Below, piece after piece: positions 11,505-21,286 of a DNA stretch of 64,000 nucleotides. The notes under the pieces were generated by a model. That model saw only the letters and a program-made list of their open reading frames with translations, was not told where the DNA came from and did not search any database. How positions within the stretch are numbered: position 1 is the stretch's first letter; each line of letters starts with the position of its first letter. This DNA comes from Synanceia verrucosa (taxonomy: Eukaryota > Chordata > Actinopteri > Perciformes > Synanceiidae). The position numbers were made by a program, and so were the translations under genes. The DNA lies in contig CM056559.1 of NCBI GenBank assembly GCA_029721515.1, forward strand, positions 11,956,001 through 12,020,000, given 5' to 3'.

Positions 11505-12060
11505 GTGCTTACTTTACTAAATTACTCACTGCTGAAGTAATTAGTGACACTACCGGTTACATACTTTTCGATCGCTCTGTAAAGTCACCTGCCTGGCCAC
11601 GGCTGGCCGGGGCCCGCCGGGAAGTCCTCCAGACTGGAGGAGGGCTGTGTCCAGGGAAAAATGACTGGCGCTCCGGACCGGGGACTGGGGATCCGCAGTG
11701 ATAGTGGCCACCTGGGGGTTGACCATTCCGCTTACCATAGTTCCAATCATGTTGCAATGCATGCAAAGTCAAATTTAACCACTAGATGGGAGAAAAAATT
11801 ACATAGTGTAACTGCCAAATAATCACATTAAACCTCATTTGCACAAGTCCTTATTTTAATAAATGGAAGCCAAAAGAAAGAAGCTTGAGCGTCAAAGTTA
11901 CACCATGAAGAACATTGTGCAAAAATGCATGAGAATTTACATTTTTGTTTCATTTTCTTTAGATTAGTAACTGTAATGTGATTGCTTAAGTTAACGGTAA
12001 CACATTACATTACTGCGTTACACATTAATGTAATCTGATTTCAGTATTACCCCAACACTG
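11505..12060. mobile_element. Non-autonomous element ending in CCCAACACTG, with a GC-rich insert
   Basis: The left side (ACTTTACTAAATTACTCACT, GCTGAAGTAAT) matches the reverse complement of 39,140-39,222. The right side (TAATGTGATTGCTTAAGTTA, ending TACCCCAACACTG) matches the end of the copy at 59,118-59,418. The three therefore form one dispersed family with GTTGGG/CCCAAC-type ends. A block at about 11,580-11,735 is much richer in GC than anything around it and has no counterpart in the shorter copy. Confidence 0.55.
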
Positions 12061-13746
12061 TTTAGAATATTAGACTTTACTCTGCTAAAATCTGAATGAA
12101 ACTAAATGAATTATGTATTCTGATTGAACAATGTATATAAAGGGAATAATGTATTATAAAGGGAAAGGAAAACAGGAAAAAAAGTGTCACAAAAAGGGAT
12201 TTGTACATTTTTGGACTAACCATGTTAGAAGGTGAAGGTGTGCGTAGCTGTTTCAAACTTCCTTCTGCAATGCAGGCTGAAAAGCTGGCCGCCGTAGAGA
12301 GGAATGAGAGGTGATGAAATGTACAAAAAGGAACTTTTTGACAATCTTTGCAGTTGCTCTTGTTTGTACATTCGACAAAAGCAGTTACATAAAGTATGAA
12401 AAAGACAGCTTGAGGAAGGACCCCCCCAGCCCTGCTTTCTCACTTATCCTATTTTTATTTATTCATTTATTTTTATTATTATTTTTTTCATTATTTATTT
12501 TTATTTTATATTATTTAACCTTTATTTAACCAGGAAGTCGCTTTGAGATTGGAAATCTCTTTTACAAGAGAGACCTGGCCAAGGTAGCAGCAATACAAAG
12601 TCAAAAGTGCACATACCTAGCCAATCACCGCATGACGTGGGTGTCAATCAAAATCACAAATACTTTATTGCTCAATGTTACATTGTCCATTTTTGAAATC
12701 ATTGGACTTGCTACTCTGATGTCAGAAGCAAAGTGACGACTCAAGAGTGAGTCCAAACCAATTCAAAGTAATGAAAATATCAAAGGATGTGTGCACAATC
12801 TGAGCAGAAGATTTGAGAAGGAAGTTGATGCCACCAAATATGAGCAATCTTGACATGGACCTCTGGATTGTCGGTGACAATCCCCTGGTTATATTTGTCC
12901 TCCTCTTCTACTCTGGAGCGTAATCAAAATACAAACAGCAACAGGCCAATGGAGAGCCCACACTTCTGTTTGAGGAAAAACAGTGAGCTGCACTTGGAAA
13001 GAGTCATGCTTGGATCCATTTAGGAATGGTAATAAAAGGGATAAAGGCATTCATAATTTTTGAATTATCAATTTAAGTCCATCATAATCATGTAATTAAT
13101 TTGGAGAGGTGACCAGTAAAACTGCAAGGTAACACGTTGTCAACTGGGATAAAAGCATTTGCTCAATTGCTCCTCATTTGCTACTATGTGGGGGTGTGGT
13201 TCACCACTGATGGGCTATTAGTGCACCCGGCCAGTTCAACACCTCAGTGACTGCTTATCATCCAAACTAAAGCAAGGTGAACCACGGTAATGATTCTTAC
13301 ATACATGGACCTGCTCTTGCTTCTTCTCAAAGCAGCAGCAGAGTGGACTTGAGGACGAGCACAGAGAGTTATTCACCGCTACAGGCATTAAAGTCTGGGC
13401 AAAGTAAAAATAAAATATAATCTCAGATAGCCACATCACAGTGTCGTGAACCACCATGCCAAATTTCAAAGACAGAAAAACTGACAAGCATAACAATTTA
13501 GCTTCCAAAATAGTGCCTCCTTCGGCAATATTGGATATGTTCCACCATGAATGTCCGAACCACGGGAACTGGATTCAAACTCAGAGAGCCAACATCATTC
13601 CTCCCATCCTGCAACAGAATGCTGCATTTCATGTTTGAAACTATACAAGGGGATTTTAGGCTCGGGGGAAAGAGAGTAACCTGAAGACGGTGCACCCAGA
13701 GGATGAACAGAGGGGCAGTGAGACAGTAGTTCCTGATGACTATTCC
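12061..13746. other. Non-coding stretch
   Basis: Contains an AT-rich low-complexity patch (about 12,450-12,520) and one known-looking teleost repeat fragment (12,514-12,600). No gene was recognised. The left boundary of the large array element is at 13,747. Confidence 0.5.
12514..12600. repeat. Teleost interspersed repeat fragment
   Basis: AACCTTTATTTAACCAGGAA followed by GAGATTGGAAATCTCTTTTA and AAGAGAGACCTGGCCAAG is a sequence I recognise as highly dispersed in teleost genomes. I cannot name its family with confidence. Confidence 0.6.
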
Positions 13747-13814
13747 CATACGGAAAAGAAACAGAAAAAAATCATTAAAAAAAAGTACTGAAATTCATGA
13801 ATAGTATATGATTT
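13747..13814 (+). repeat. Left terminal inverted repeat of the array element
   Basis: Begins CATACGGAAAAGAAAC and ends TGAATAGTATATGATTT. Compared with the right arm it carries about 10 extra bases in the A-rich middle and a few substitutions. The motif GAATAGTATATGA occurs a second time at 13,924-13,936, directly before the array starts. Confidence 0.85.
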
Positions 13815-13938
13815 CATAAAGGAGATTTCCTTTGTATGAAACTTGTATGTAAAGCATACAACAGTGAATCCAGATATAAGATCCTTAGAAAATTTAAAAT
13901 GTGTATGATTCGGGTATTTATCAGAATAGTATATGACA

Positions 13939-15485
13939 ACTAGACAAAAAATTCCTGAAGAAATTTTAATATGTGCCTGCACACATGACGCCGGACCCAC
14001 GCGACGCCGGGCCATGTAGGCCCAGCCTGATGCATGCTGACCCTCTCCTGCACCGAAGCACGCACTTCGTGCGTGCCTGTCCCAGGTTCGTGTTGAAAAC
14101 AAACACACCTTGTTTCCTGTGAAGATCAAATCAGAGTTCGGGGCTTTTATTTTGAAAGGACAGTCATGGCCACAGCTTCCCGTGAGGAAAAAAGTTACCC
14201 CTCTGAAGTTGGGGGCTTTTATTTTGAAGGAAACAGCCTGACCTTCCTGTCTGTGTGTGTGAATCGATGATGTCACCCACTCTCTGTATCATCAGCACTG
14301 ACCTATGTATCATATCACAGACAGGGTCCCTTCAGTTCAAATACCACACACACACAGCTGCTCTGTCACACTATGCTTCTGATTATGAGCTGACCTGTCG
14401 AATCACCTCTCGTATAAAAAAAACTATAAGGAGTAGAGCTTAGATTTTTGCATGTGAATGATGCTATGGTGATGGAGGATCATGCATATCACCTAATTCT
14501 GCTGGCCACCCCTGCATGGCTTCAACACCCCATGGGGCACCCCTATGGAAAAGTCTAGGCGCGCCCCTGGTCTGACTCCCACACTGGCTCCCACTGACTG
14601 CCATTGATTTCAAGCTGAGTCGGACCATGCCAAACTCCTCTGAATAACTCAAGAACCGTAAGGAGTACGGGTTTGGGGTTTGGACGAGAGGCGGCAGGAG
14701 CTCGCGAGGATCGCAACGGTGTAAATTTTATGTCTCTAGCCCGCTCAGAAGGCAGACAGCGGCAAGTTAAACACAAGAGGTTTTCCTGCTTTCTCACGCC
14801 TTTTCCTCTGAAAATTAACATTGGGCCCAATGGAGAGATTTTTGGAGGTGCTGCCCTAATTAAGGGTCTGGAGCCAAAACCATAAATCTCAGAGACATAA
14901 GAGACACATCGCTACGACCGGGACGAAATTTCCAACGTTTTGCTGTGAAAATTATGTCGGTGGAGTGAACGTGGCCCTCACAATCGCGATTTAAAAATAT
15001 TTTTTTCAGACGATTCTGAAACTGCTCTCCACTCTAGGTGTGTAGTTCTCCCACTCTAGTGCACGCAATAGACACCCATGTTAAAGTCTGATTTTTGAAG
15101 ATTTCATGGTCTGGAAAAAGTTGAAATGCTGAAGAAACTATACATTTTTTTAATTGAAGATGAATTATGAATATGTTGCCAGGAAAATTTGCTGCGTTTT
15201 GAAAGTTGAATGGAGTTTCTAGGTGAAAGCATGAGGGAGCTGTGACTGTTTGTTCGATGAAGAAAAAAATTTGAAATCCGACCCTTTCCCCATTCATTCC
15301 TATGGGACTTTTTTCGGCGGTTTTTGGGGTCTAGCGTCGCCACGGTAACGGCTTTGACGGAGAAAAGTAATAGCCATGGTGGCACGATCGAGACGCACGT
15401 TTTGATATATCTCATGCCTGGGTGCACCTTACGGTACGACCCGCATTAATTGCCGAAAATCCCGTCTATAATAATAATAATAAAA
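13939..15485. repeat. Array unit 1 (about 1.55 kb, without the hairpin module)
   Basis: Starts ACTAGACAAAAAATTCCTGA and ends in a TAA run at 15,468-15,485, joining unit 2 directly. In order it contains a GC-rich head with hairpin GCACGCACTTCGTGCGTGC (14,058-14,076), short internal repeats of GGGCTTTTATTTTGAA, a TATAAAAAAA box-like site at 14,413, and a long 3' half with AAATCTCAGAGACATAAGAG and ATTCATTCCTATGGGACTTT. Unlike units 2-4 it lacks the terminal hairpin module. Confidence 0.9.
14058..14076. other. 8-bp hairpin, TTC loop (head of unit 1)
   Basis: GCACGCAC, loop TTC, GTGCGTGC, perfectly paired. Repeated at 15,605-15,623 in unit 2; decayed in units 3 and 4. Confidence 0.9.
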
Positions 15486-17319
15486 ACTAGACAAAAAATT
15501 CCTGAAGAAATTTTAATATGTGCCTGCACACATGACGCCGGACCCACGCGACGCCGGGCCATGTAGGCCCAGCCTGATGCATGCTGACCCTCTCCTGCAC
15601 CGAAGCACGCACTTCGTGCGTGCCTGTCCCAGGTTCATGTTGAAAACAAACACACCTTGTTTCCTGTGACGCTTAAATCAGAGTTTGGGGCTTTTACTTT
15701 GAAAGGATAGTCATCTCCACAGCTTCCTGTGAGGAAAAAAGTTACCCCTCCGAAGTTGGGGGCTTTTATTTTGAAAAAACAGACTTTTATTTTGAAGGAA
15801 ACAGCCTGAGCTTCCTGTCTGTGTGTATGAATCAATGATGTCACCCACTCTCTGTATCATCAGCACTGACCTATGTATCATATCACAGACAGGGTCCCTT
15901 CAGTTCAAATACCACACACACACAGCTGCTCTGTCACACTATGCTTCTGATTATGAGCTGACCTGTCGAATCACCTCTCGTATAAAAAAAACTATAAGCA
16001 GTAGAGCTTAGATTTTTGCATGTGAATGATGCTATGGTGATGGAGGTTCATGCATATCACCTAATTCTGCTGGCCACCCCTGCATGGCTTCAACACCCCA
16101 TAGGGCACCCCTATGGAAAAGTCTAGGCGCGCCCCTGGTCTGTCCCCCACACTGGCTCTCACTGACTGCCATTGATTTCAAGCTGAGTCAGACCCTGCCG
16201 AACTCCTCTAAATAACTCCCCAACCGTAAGGCGTACAGCTTTGGGGTTTGGACCGTAGGCGGCAGGAACTCGCGAGGATCGCAGCGATGTAAATTTTATG
16301 TCTCTAGCCCACTCAGAAGCCCGTCAGCGGCAGGTTAAACACAAGAGGTTTTCCTGCTTTCTCACGCCTTTTCCTCTGAAAATTAACATTGGGCCCAATG
16401 GAGAGATTTTTGGAGGTGCTGCCCTAATTAAGGGTCTGGAGCCAAAACCATAAATCTCAGAGACATAAGAGACACATCGCTACGACCGGGACGAAATTTC
16501 CAACGTTTTGCTGTAAAAATTATGTCGGTGAAGTGAACGTAGCCCTCACAATCGCGATTTAAAAATATTTTTTTCAGACGATTCTGAAACTGCTCTCCAC
16601 TCTAGGTGTGTAGTTCTCCCACTCTAGTGCACGCAATAGACACCCATGTTAAAGGCTGATTTTTGAAGATTTCATGGTCTGGAAAAAGCTGAAATGCTGA
16701 AGAAACTATACATTTTTTTAATTGAAGATGAATTATGAATATGTTGCCAGGAAAATTTGCTGCGTTTTGAAAGTTGAATGGAGTTTCTAGGTGAAAGCAT
16801 GAGGGAGCTGTGACTGTTTGTTCGATGAAGAAAAAAATTTGAAATCCGACCCTTTCCCCATTCATTCCTATGGGACTTTTTTCGGCGGTTTTTGGGGTCT
16901 AGCGTCGCCACGGTAACGGCTTTGACGGAGAAAAGTAATAGCCATGGTGGCAACGATCGAGACGCACGCTTTTGATATATCTCATGCCTGGGTGCACCTG
17001 CAGTGCGACCCGCATTAATTGCCGAAAATCCGTCTATAATAATAATAAAAATAATAATAATAAAAAAGAAACCTCGTCCTGAATACTAATAAGCGCGTTG
17101 CTTTTAAGGATTTTGGGGTGGATTTTCTTGGGATTTTTTGGGATTTTTCATCATTTTTCATCATTTATGTGTTTGTGGACCTACTACAAGCATTCATGGC
17201 AGGCTTCGCCTGCCATGAATGCTAAGACACTTGGGGAACCCCCCCAAAAGGAATAGTAATATGTGCCGCCCGTGCTCGCACGGCTGGCTTCGCCCGCCTT
17301 CCTCGACGGCAGGCACATA
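15486..17319. repeat. Array unit 2 (about 1.83 kb, with the hairpin module)
   Basis: Nearly identical to unit 1 over most of its length: a reverse-strand open frame of 87 codons differs by a single residue between the two. It carries three rather than two TTTTATTTTGAA-type internal repeats. After the TAA run it continues with a module (17,068-17,320) starting GAAACCTCGTCCTGAATACT and containing two hairpins, ending GCAGGCACATAA. Confidence 0.9.
17189..17223. other. Perfect 16-bp hairpin, TTC loop (module in unit 2)
   Basis: AGCATTCATGGCAGGC, loop TTC, GCCTGCCATGAATGCT: all 16 pairs match. The same hairpin recurs at 18,955-18,989 (one G-T pair), 20,749-20,781 (degraded) and 21,019-21,053 (perfect). 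Confidence 0.95.
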
Positions 17320-19084
17320 ACTAGACAAAAATTCCTGAAGAAATTTTAATATGTGCCTGCACACATGGCGCCGGACCCACGCGGGGCCATATGTAGGCCC
17401 AGCCTGATGCATGCTGACCCTCTCCTGCACCAAGCACGCACTACGTCGTGCCTGTCCCAGGTTGGTGTTGAAAACAAACACACCTTGTTTCCTGTGAAGA
17501 TTAAACCAGAGTTTGGGGCTTTATTTTGAAAAATCAGACTTTTATTTTGAAGGAAACAGCCTGAGCTTCCTGTCTGTGTGATCAATGATGTCATCCACTC
17601 TCTGTATCTGTGGTAATGGTCAATCAGAAGCCTGTATCATATCATCACTTAATCTCTATATGTGTGTCTATGTGGATCCCCCATCTGACACACACACACC
17701 AACATCCAGTCACACTCTGCCACTGATTATGAGCTGACCTGTCGAATCACCTCTCGTATAAAAAAAACTATAAGGAGTAGAGCTTAGATTTTTGCATGTG
17801 AATGATGCTATGGTGATGGAGGTTCATGCATATCACCTAATTCTGCTAGCCACCCCTGCATGGCTTCAACACCCCAAGGGGCACCCCTATGGAAAAGTCT
17901 AGGCGCGCCTGGTCTGTCTCCCCACACTGGCTCCACTGACTGCCATTGATTTCAAGCTGAGTTGGACCATGCCAAACTCCTCTGAATAACTCAAGAACCG
18001 TAAGAATACGGGTTTGAGGTTTGACGAGAGGCGGCAGGAGCTCGCGATGATCGCAGCGGTGTAAATTTTATGTCTCTAGCCCACTCAGAAGGCAGACAGC
18101 GGCAAGTTAAACACAAGAGGTTTTTTCTCCTTTTTCAGTTTTTCTCTGAAAATTAACATTGGACCCTATGGAGAGAATTTTGGGAGGTGTTGCCCTAATT
18201 AAGGGTCTGGAGCCAAAACCATAAATCTCAGAGACATAAGAGACACATCGCTACGACCAGGACAGAAATTTCCAACGTTTTGCTGTAAAAATTATGTCAG
18301 TGGAGTGAACGTAGCCCTCACAATCGCGATTTCAAAATATTTTTTCTGACATTTCTGAAACTGCTCACTCTAGCCCCACTCTAGCCCCTAGACATTCCAT
18401 GCAATACACACCCATGTTAAACTCTGATTTTTGAAGGTTTCCATGGTCTGAAATAAGTTGAAATGCTGAATAAACCATACAGTTTCTGACATGATGATGA
18501 ATTATGAAGATGTAGTCAGCTAAATTTGCTGCGTTTTGCAAGTTGAATGGAGTTTCTAGGTGAAAGCATGAAGGAGCTGTGACTGTTTGTTTGCTGAAGA
18601 AAAGTTTGAAACCCGACCGCTTTTCCCATTCATTCCTATGGGGCCTTTTTCGGCGGTTTTGGGGTCTAGCGTCGCCATGGTAACGGCTTTGACGGAGAAA
18701 AGTAATAGCACCCCTCACACGATCGAGCCGCGACGCTTTTGATATATGTCATGCCTGGGTGCACCTTACGCATCGAGCCGCATTAATTGCGAAAATGCGT
18801 CTATAATAATAATAAAAATAAAAAAATAAACCCTCGTCCTGAATACTAATAAGCGCGTTGCTGGCCAATACACACTCACTGTATGTTTTTGGGATGGATT
18901 TTTGGGGATTTTTATCATTTTTCATCAATTATGTATGTTTTTGGACCTACTTCAAGCATTCATGGTAGGCTTCGCCTGCCATGAATGCTAAGACACTCTG
19001 GGGAACCCCAAAAGCAATAGTAATATGTGCCGTGCTGTAAGGCTGGCTTCGCCAGCCTTGCTCGACGGCTGAGCACATAATAAT
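17320..19084. repeat. Array unit 3 (divergent, about 1.77 kb)
   Basis: Same order of segments as unit 2 but clearly more diverged. It has small deletions in the GC-rich head, a different sequence at about 17,600-17,720 (TGGTAATGGTCAATCAGAAG, GACACACACACACC) where units 1, 2 and 4 agree, and substitutions in the 3' half. The hairpin module is at 18,828-19,080. Confidence 0.88.
18955..18989. other. 16-bp hairpin, TTC loop (module in unit 3)
   Basis: Same as the copy at 17,189 except one base in the left arm (GGTAGGC instead of GGCAGGC), which leaves a wobble pair. Confidence 0.92.
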
Positions 19085-20872
19085 AACAAGACAAAAAATT
19101 CCTGAAGAAATTTTAATATGTGCCTGCACACATGACGCTGGCCCACGCGGCCTTGGGCCATGTAGGCCCAGCCTGATGCATGCTGACCCTCTCCTGCACA
19201 AGACGCGCCGTGCGTGCCTGTCCCAGGTTCGTGTTGAAAACAAACACACCTTGTTTCCTGTGACGCTTAAATCAGAGTTTGGGGCTTTTACTTTGAAAGG
19301 ATAGTGATCTCCACAGCTTCCTGTGAGGGAAAAAGTTACCCCTCCGAAGTTTGGGGCTTTTATTTTGAAAAAACAGACTTTTATTTTGAAGGAAACAGCC
19401 TGACCTTCCTGTCTCTGTGTGTGAATCAATGATGTCACCCACTCTCTGTATCATCAGCATTGACCTATGTATCATATCACAGACAGGGTCCCTTCAGTTC
19501 AAATACCACACACACACAGCTGCTCTGTCACACTATGCTTCTGATTATGAGCTGACCTGTCGAATCACCTCTCGTATAAAAAAAACTATAAGGAGTAGAG
19601 CTTAGATTTTTGCATGTGAATGATGCTATGGTGATGGAGGATCATGCATATCACCTAATTCTGCTGGCCACCCCTGCATGGCTTCAACACCCCATGGGGC
19701 ACCCCTATGGAAAAGTCTAGGCGCGCCCCTGGTCTGTCCCCCACACTGGCTCTCACTGACTGCCATTGATTTCAAGCTGAGTCAGACCCTGCCGAACTCC
19801 TCTAAATAACTCCCCAACCGTAGGCGACAGCTTTGGGGTTTGTGAGGGCGGCAGGAGCTCGCGAGGATCGCAGCGATGTAAATTTTATGTCTCTAGCCCA
19901 CTCAGAAGCCCGTCAGTGCTTTCTCACGCCTTTTCCTCTGAAAATTAACATTGGGCCCAATGGAGAGAATTTTGGGAGGTCCTGCCCTAATTAAGGGTCT
20001 GGAGCCAAAACCATAAATCTCAGAGACATAAGAGACACATCGCTACGACCGGGACGAAATTTCCAACGTTTTGCTGTAAAAATTATGTCGGTGGAGTGAA
20101 CGTGGCCCTCACAATCGCGATTTAAAAATATTTTTTTCAGACGATTCTGAAACTGCTCTCCACTCTAGGTGTGTAGTTCTCCCACTCTAGTGCACGCAAT
20201 AGACACCCATGTTAAAGTCTGATTTTTGAAGATTTCATGGTCTGGAAAAAGTTGAAATGCTGAAGAAACTATACATTTTTTTAATTGAAGATGAATGATG
20301 AATATGTTGCCAGGAAAATTTGCTGCGTTTTGAAAGTTGAATGGAGTTTCTAGGTGAAAGCATGAGGGAGCTGTGACTGTTTGTTCGATGAAGAAAAAAT
20401 TTGAAATCCGACCCTTTCCCCATTCATTCCTATGGGACTTTTTCGGCGGTTTTTGGGGTCTAGCGCCGCACGGTAACGGCTTTGACGGGAGAAAAGTAAT
20501 AGCCATGGTGGCACGATCGAGACGCACGTTTTGATATATGTCATGCCTGGGTGCACTCTTACAGACCACATTAATTGACACTGAAGAATGCGCCTATAAT
20601 AATAATAATAAAATAATAAAAAAGAAACCTCGTCCTGAATACTAATAAGCGCGTTGCTTTTAAGGATTTTGGGGTTGGATTTTCTTGGGATTTTTGGTGT
20701 TTTTCATCATTTTTCATCATTTATGTGTTTGTGGACCTATTATTACAAGTATTCAAGCAGGCTTCACCTGCCATGAATGCTAAGACACTTGGGGAACCCC
20801 AAAAGGAATAGTAATATGCTGCCGTGCAGAAGGCTGGCTTCGCCAGCCTTGCTCGACGGCAGGCACATAATA
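19085..20872. repeat. Array unit 4 (about 1.79 kb)
   Basis: Closely similar to units 1 and 2, with a deletion of about 20 bases at 19,915 relative to them and a degraded GC-rich head. Its hairpin module (20,634-20,870) has lost perfect pairing in the first hairpin (20,749-20,781). Confidence 0.88.
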
Positions 20873-21018
20873 ATAAAAAAGAAACCTCGTCCTGGATACT
20901 AATAAGCGCGTTGCTGGCTAAAACACAGTGTTTTTATGATTTTGGGATTGATTTTTTTGGTATTTTTTGGTATTTTTTATCATTTTACATCATATATGTG
21001 TGTTTTGGACCTACTACA

Positions 21019-21053
21019 AGCATTCATGGCAGGCTTCGCCTGCCATGAATGCT
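21019..21053. other. Perfect 16-bp hairpin, TTC loop (lone module)
   Basis: Identical to the hairpin at 17,189-17,223. Confidence 0.95.
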
Positions 21054-21090
21054 AAGACACTTAGGGAACCCCCCCAAAAGGAATAGTAAT

Positions 21091-21147
21091 ATGTGCCGCC
21101 GTGCTCGCAAGGCTGGCTTCGCCAGCCTTGCTCGACGGCAGGCACAT
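21091..21147. other. Long near-palindrome with TTC loop
   Basis: Left arm ATGTGCCGCCGTGCTCGCAA plus GGCTGGC, loop TTC, right arm GCCAGCCTTGCTCGACGGCA plus GGCACAT. The inner 9 bp pair perfectly, and the outer part pairs with small bulges. Related copies end the modules of units 2-4 (about 17,261-17,318, 19,024-19,077 and 20,815-20,867) with varying decay. Confidence 0.85.
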
Positions 21148-21228
21148 AATAATGATACATACAATATCCTTATACTTCTTTTTATTATCTTGTATGAAAA
21201 GAACGTAAAAATGGCCACTTTCAAGAGT

Positions 21229-21286
21229 AAATCATATACTATTCACGAATATCAGTACATTTTTTAATAAGTTTCTTTTTCGTATG
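21229..21286 (-). repeat. Right terminal inverted repeat of the array element
   Basis: Reads AAATCATATACTATTCACGA to GTTTCTTTTTCGTATG on the plus strand, the reverse complement of the left arm with about 85 percent agreement by eye. The flanking sequence AGTTAATTATCC shows no clear duplication of the left flank. Confidence 0.85.

Larger units (their letters stand above)
20873..21150. repeat. Lone fifth hairpin module
   Basis: Starts GAAACCTCGTCCTGGATACT at 20,881 and ends GCAGGCACATAAT. It repeats the terminal module of units 2-4 without a preceding large unit, and has the best preserved pair of hairpins (21,019-21,053 and 21,091-21,147). Confidence 0.9.
13747..21286. mobile_element. 7.5-kb inverted-repeat element enclosing a tandem array
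   Basis: A 68-bp segment at 13,747-13,814 is matched in reverse complement by 21,229-21,286. Both read CATACG, AAAAGAAAC, ATTAAAAAA, GTACTGA, ATTC and TGAATAGTATATGATTT in the same order. Everything between consists of about 120 bp of left flank, four large tandem units, one lone hairpin module and about 80 bp of right flank. No transposase-like frame was found inside. The open frames that recur are simply the repeated units read through, and they are broken by indels between copies. I could not place a target-site duplication. The arrangement suggests a non-autonomous DNA transposon, or an old one, whose centre has been filled by a repeat array. Confidence 0.75.

Noticed and set aside
13740..14276. 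178-codon reverse-strand open frame and similar frames in the other array units
   Set aside because: It crosses the left arm and the head of unit 1. The corresponding frames in other units are shifted by indels that are not multiples of three, and the repeated FKIKAPN peptide simply reflects an internal DNA repeat. Treated as non-coding.
15034..15297. 87-codon frame nearly identical in units 1, 2 and 4
   Set aside because: Its conservation equals that of the surrounding DNA, and unit 3 breaks it, so protein-level selection is not supported.
17189..21147. Helitron termini
   Set aside because: The hairpins were considered as Helitron 3' ends, but they are repeated inside the array, are not followed by CTAG-type ends at an A/T insertion site, and the whole region is bounded by inverted repeats, which Helitrons lack.
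13971..21150. CRISPR-like array
   Set aside because: The repeats are kilobase-sized and lack the short repeat/unique spacer pattern, and the sequence is clearly from a vertebrate.
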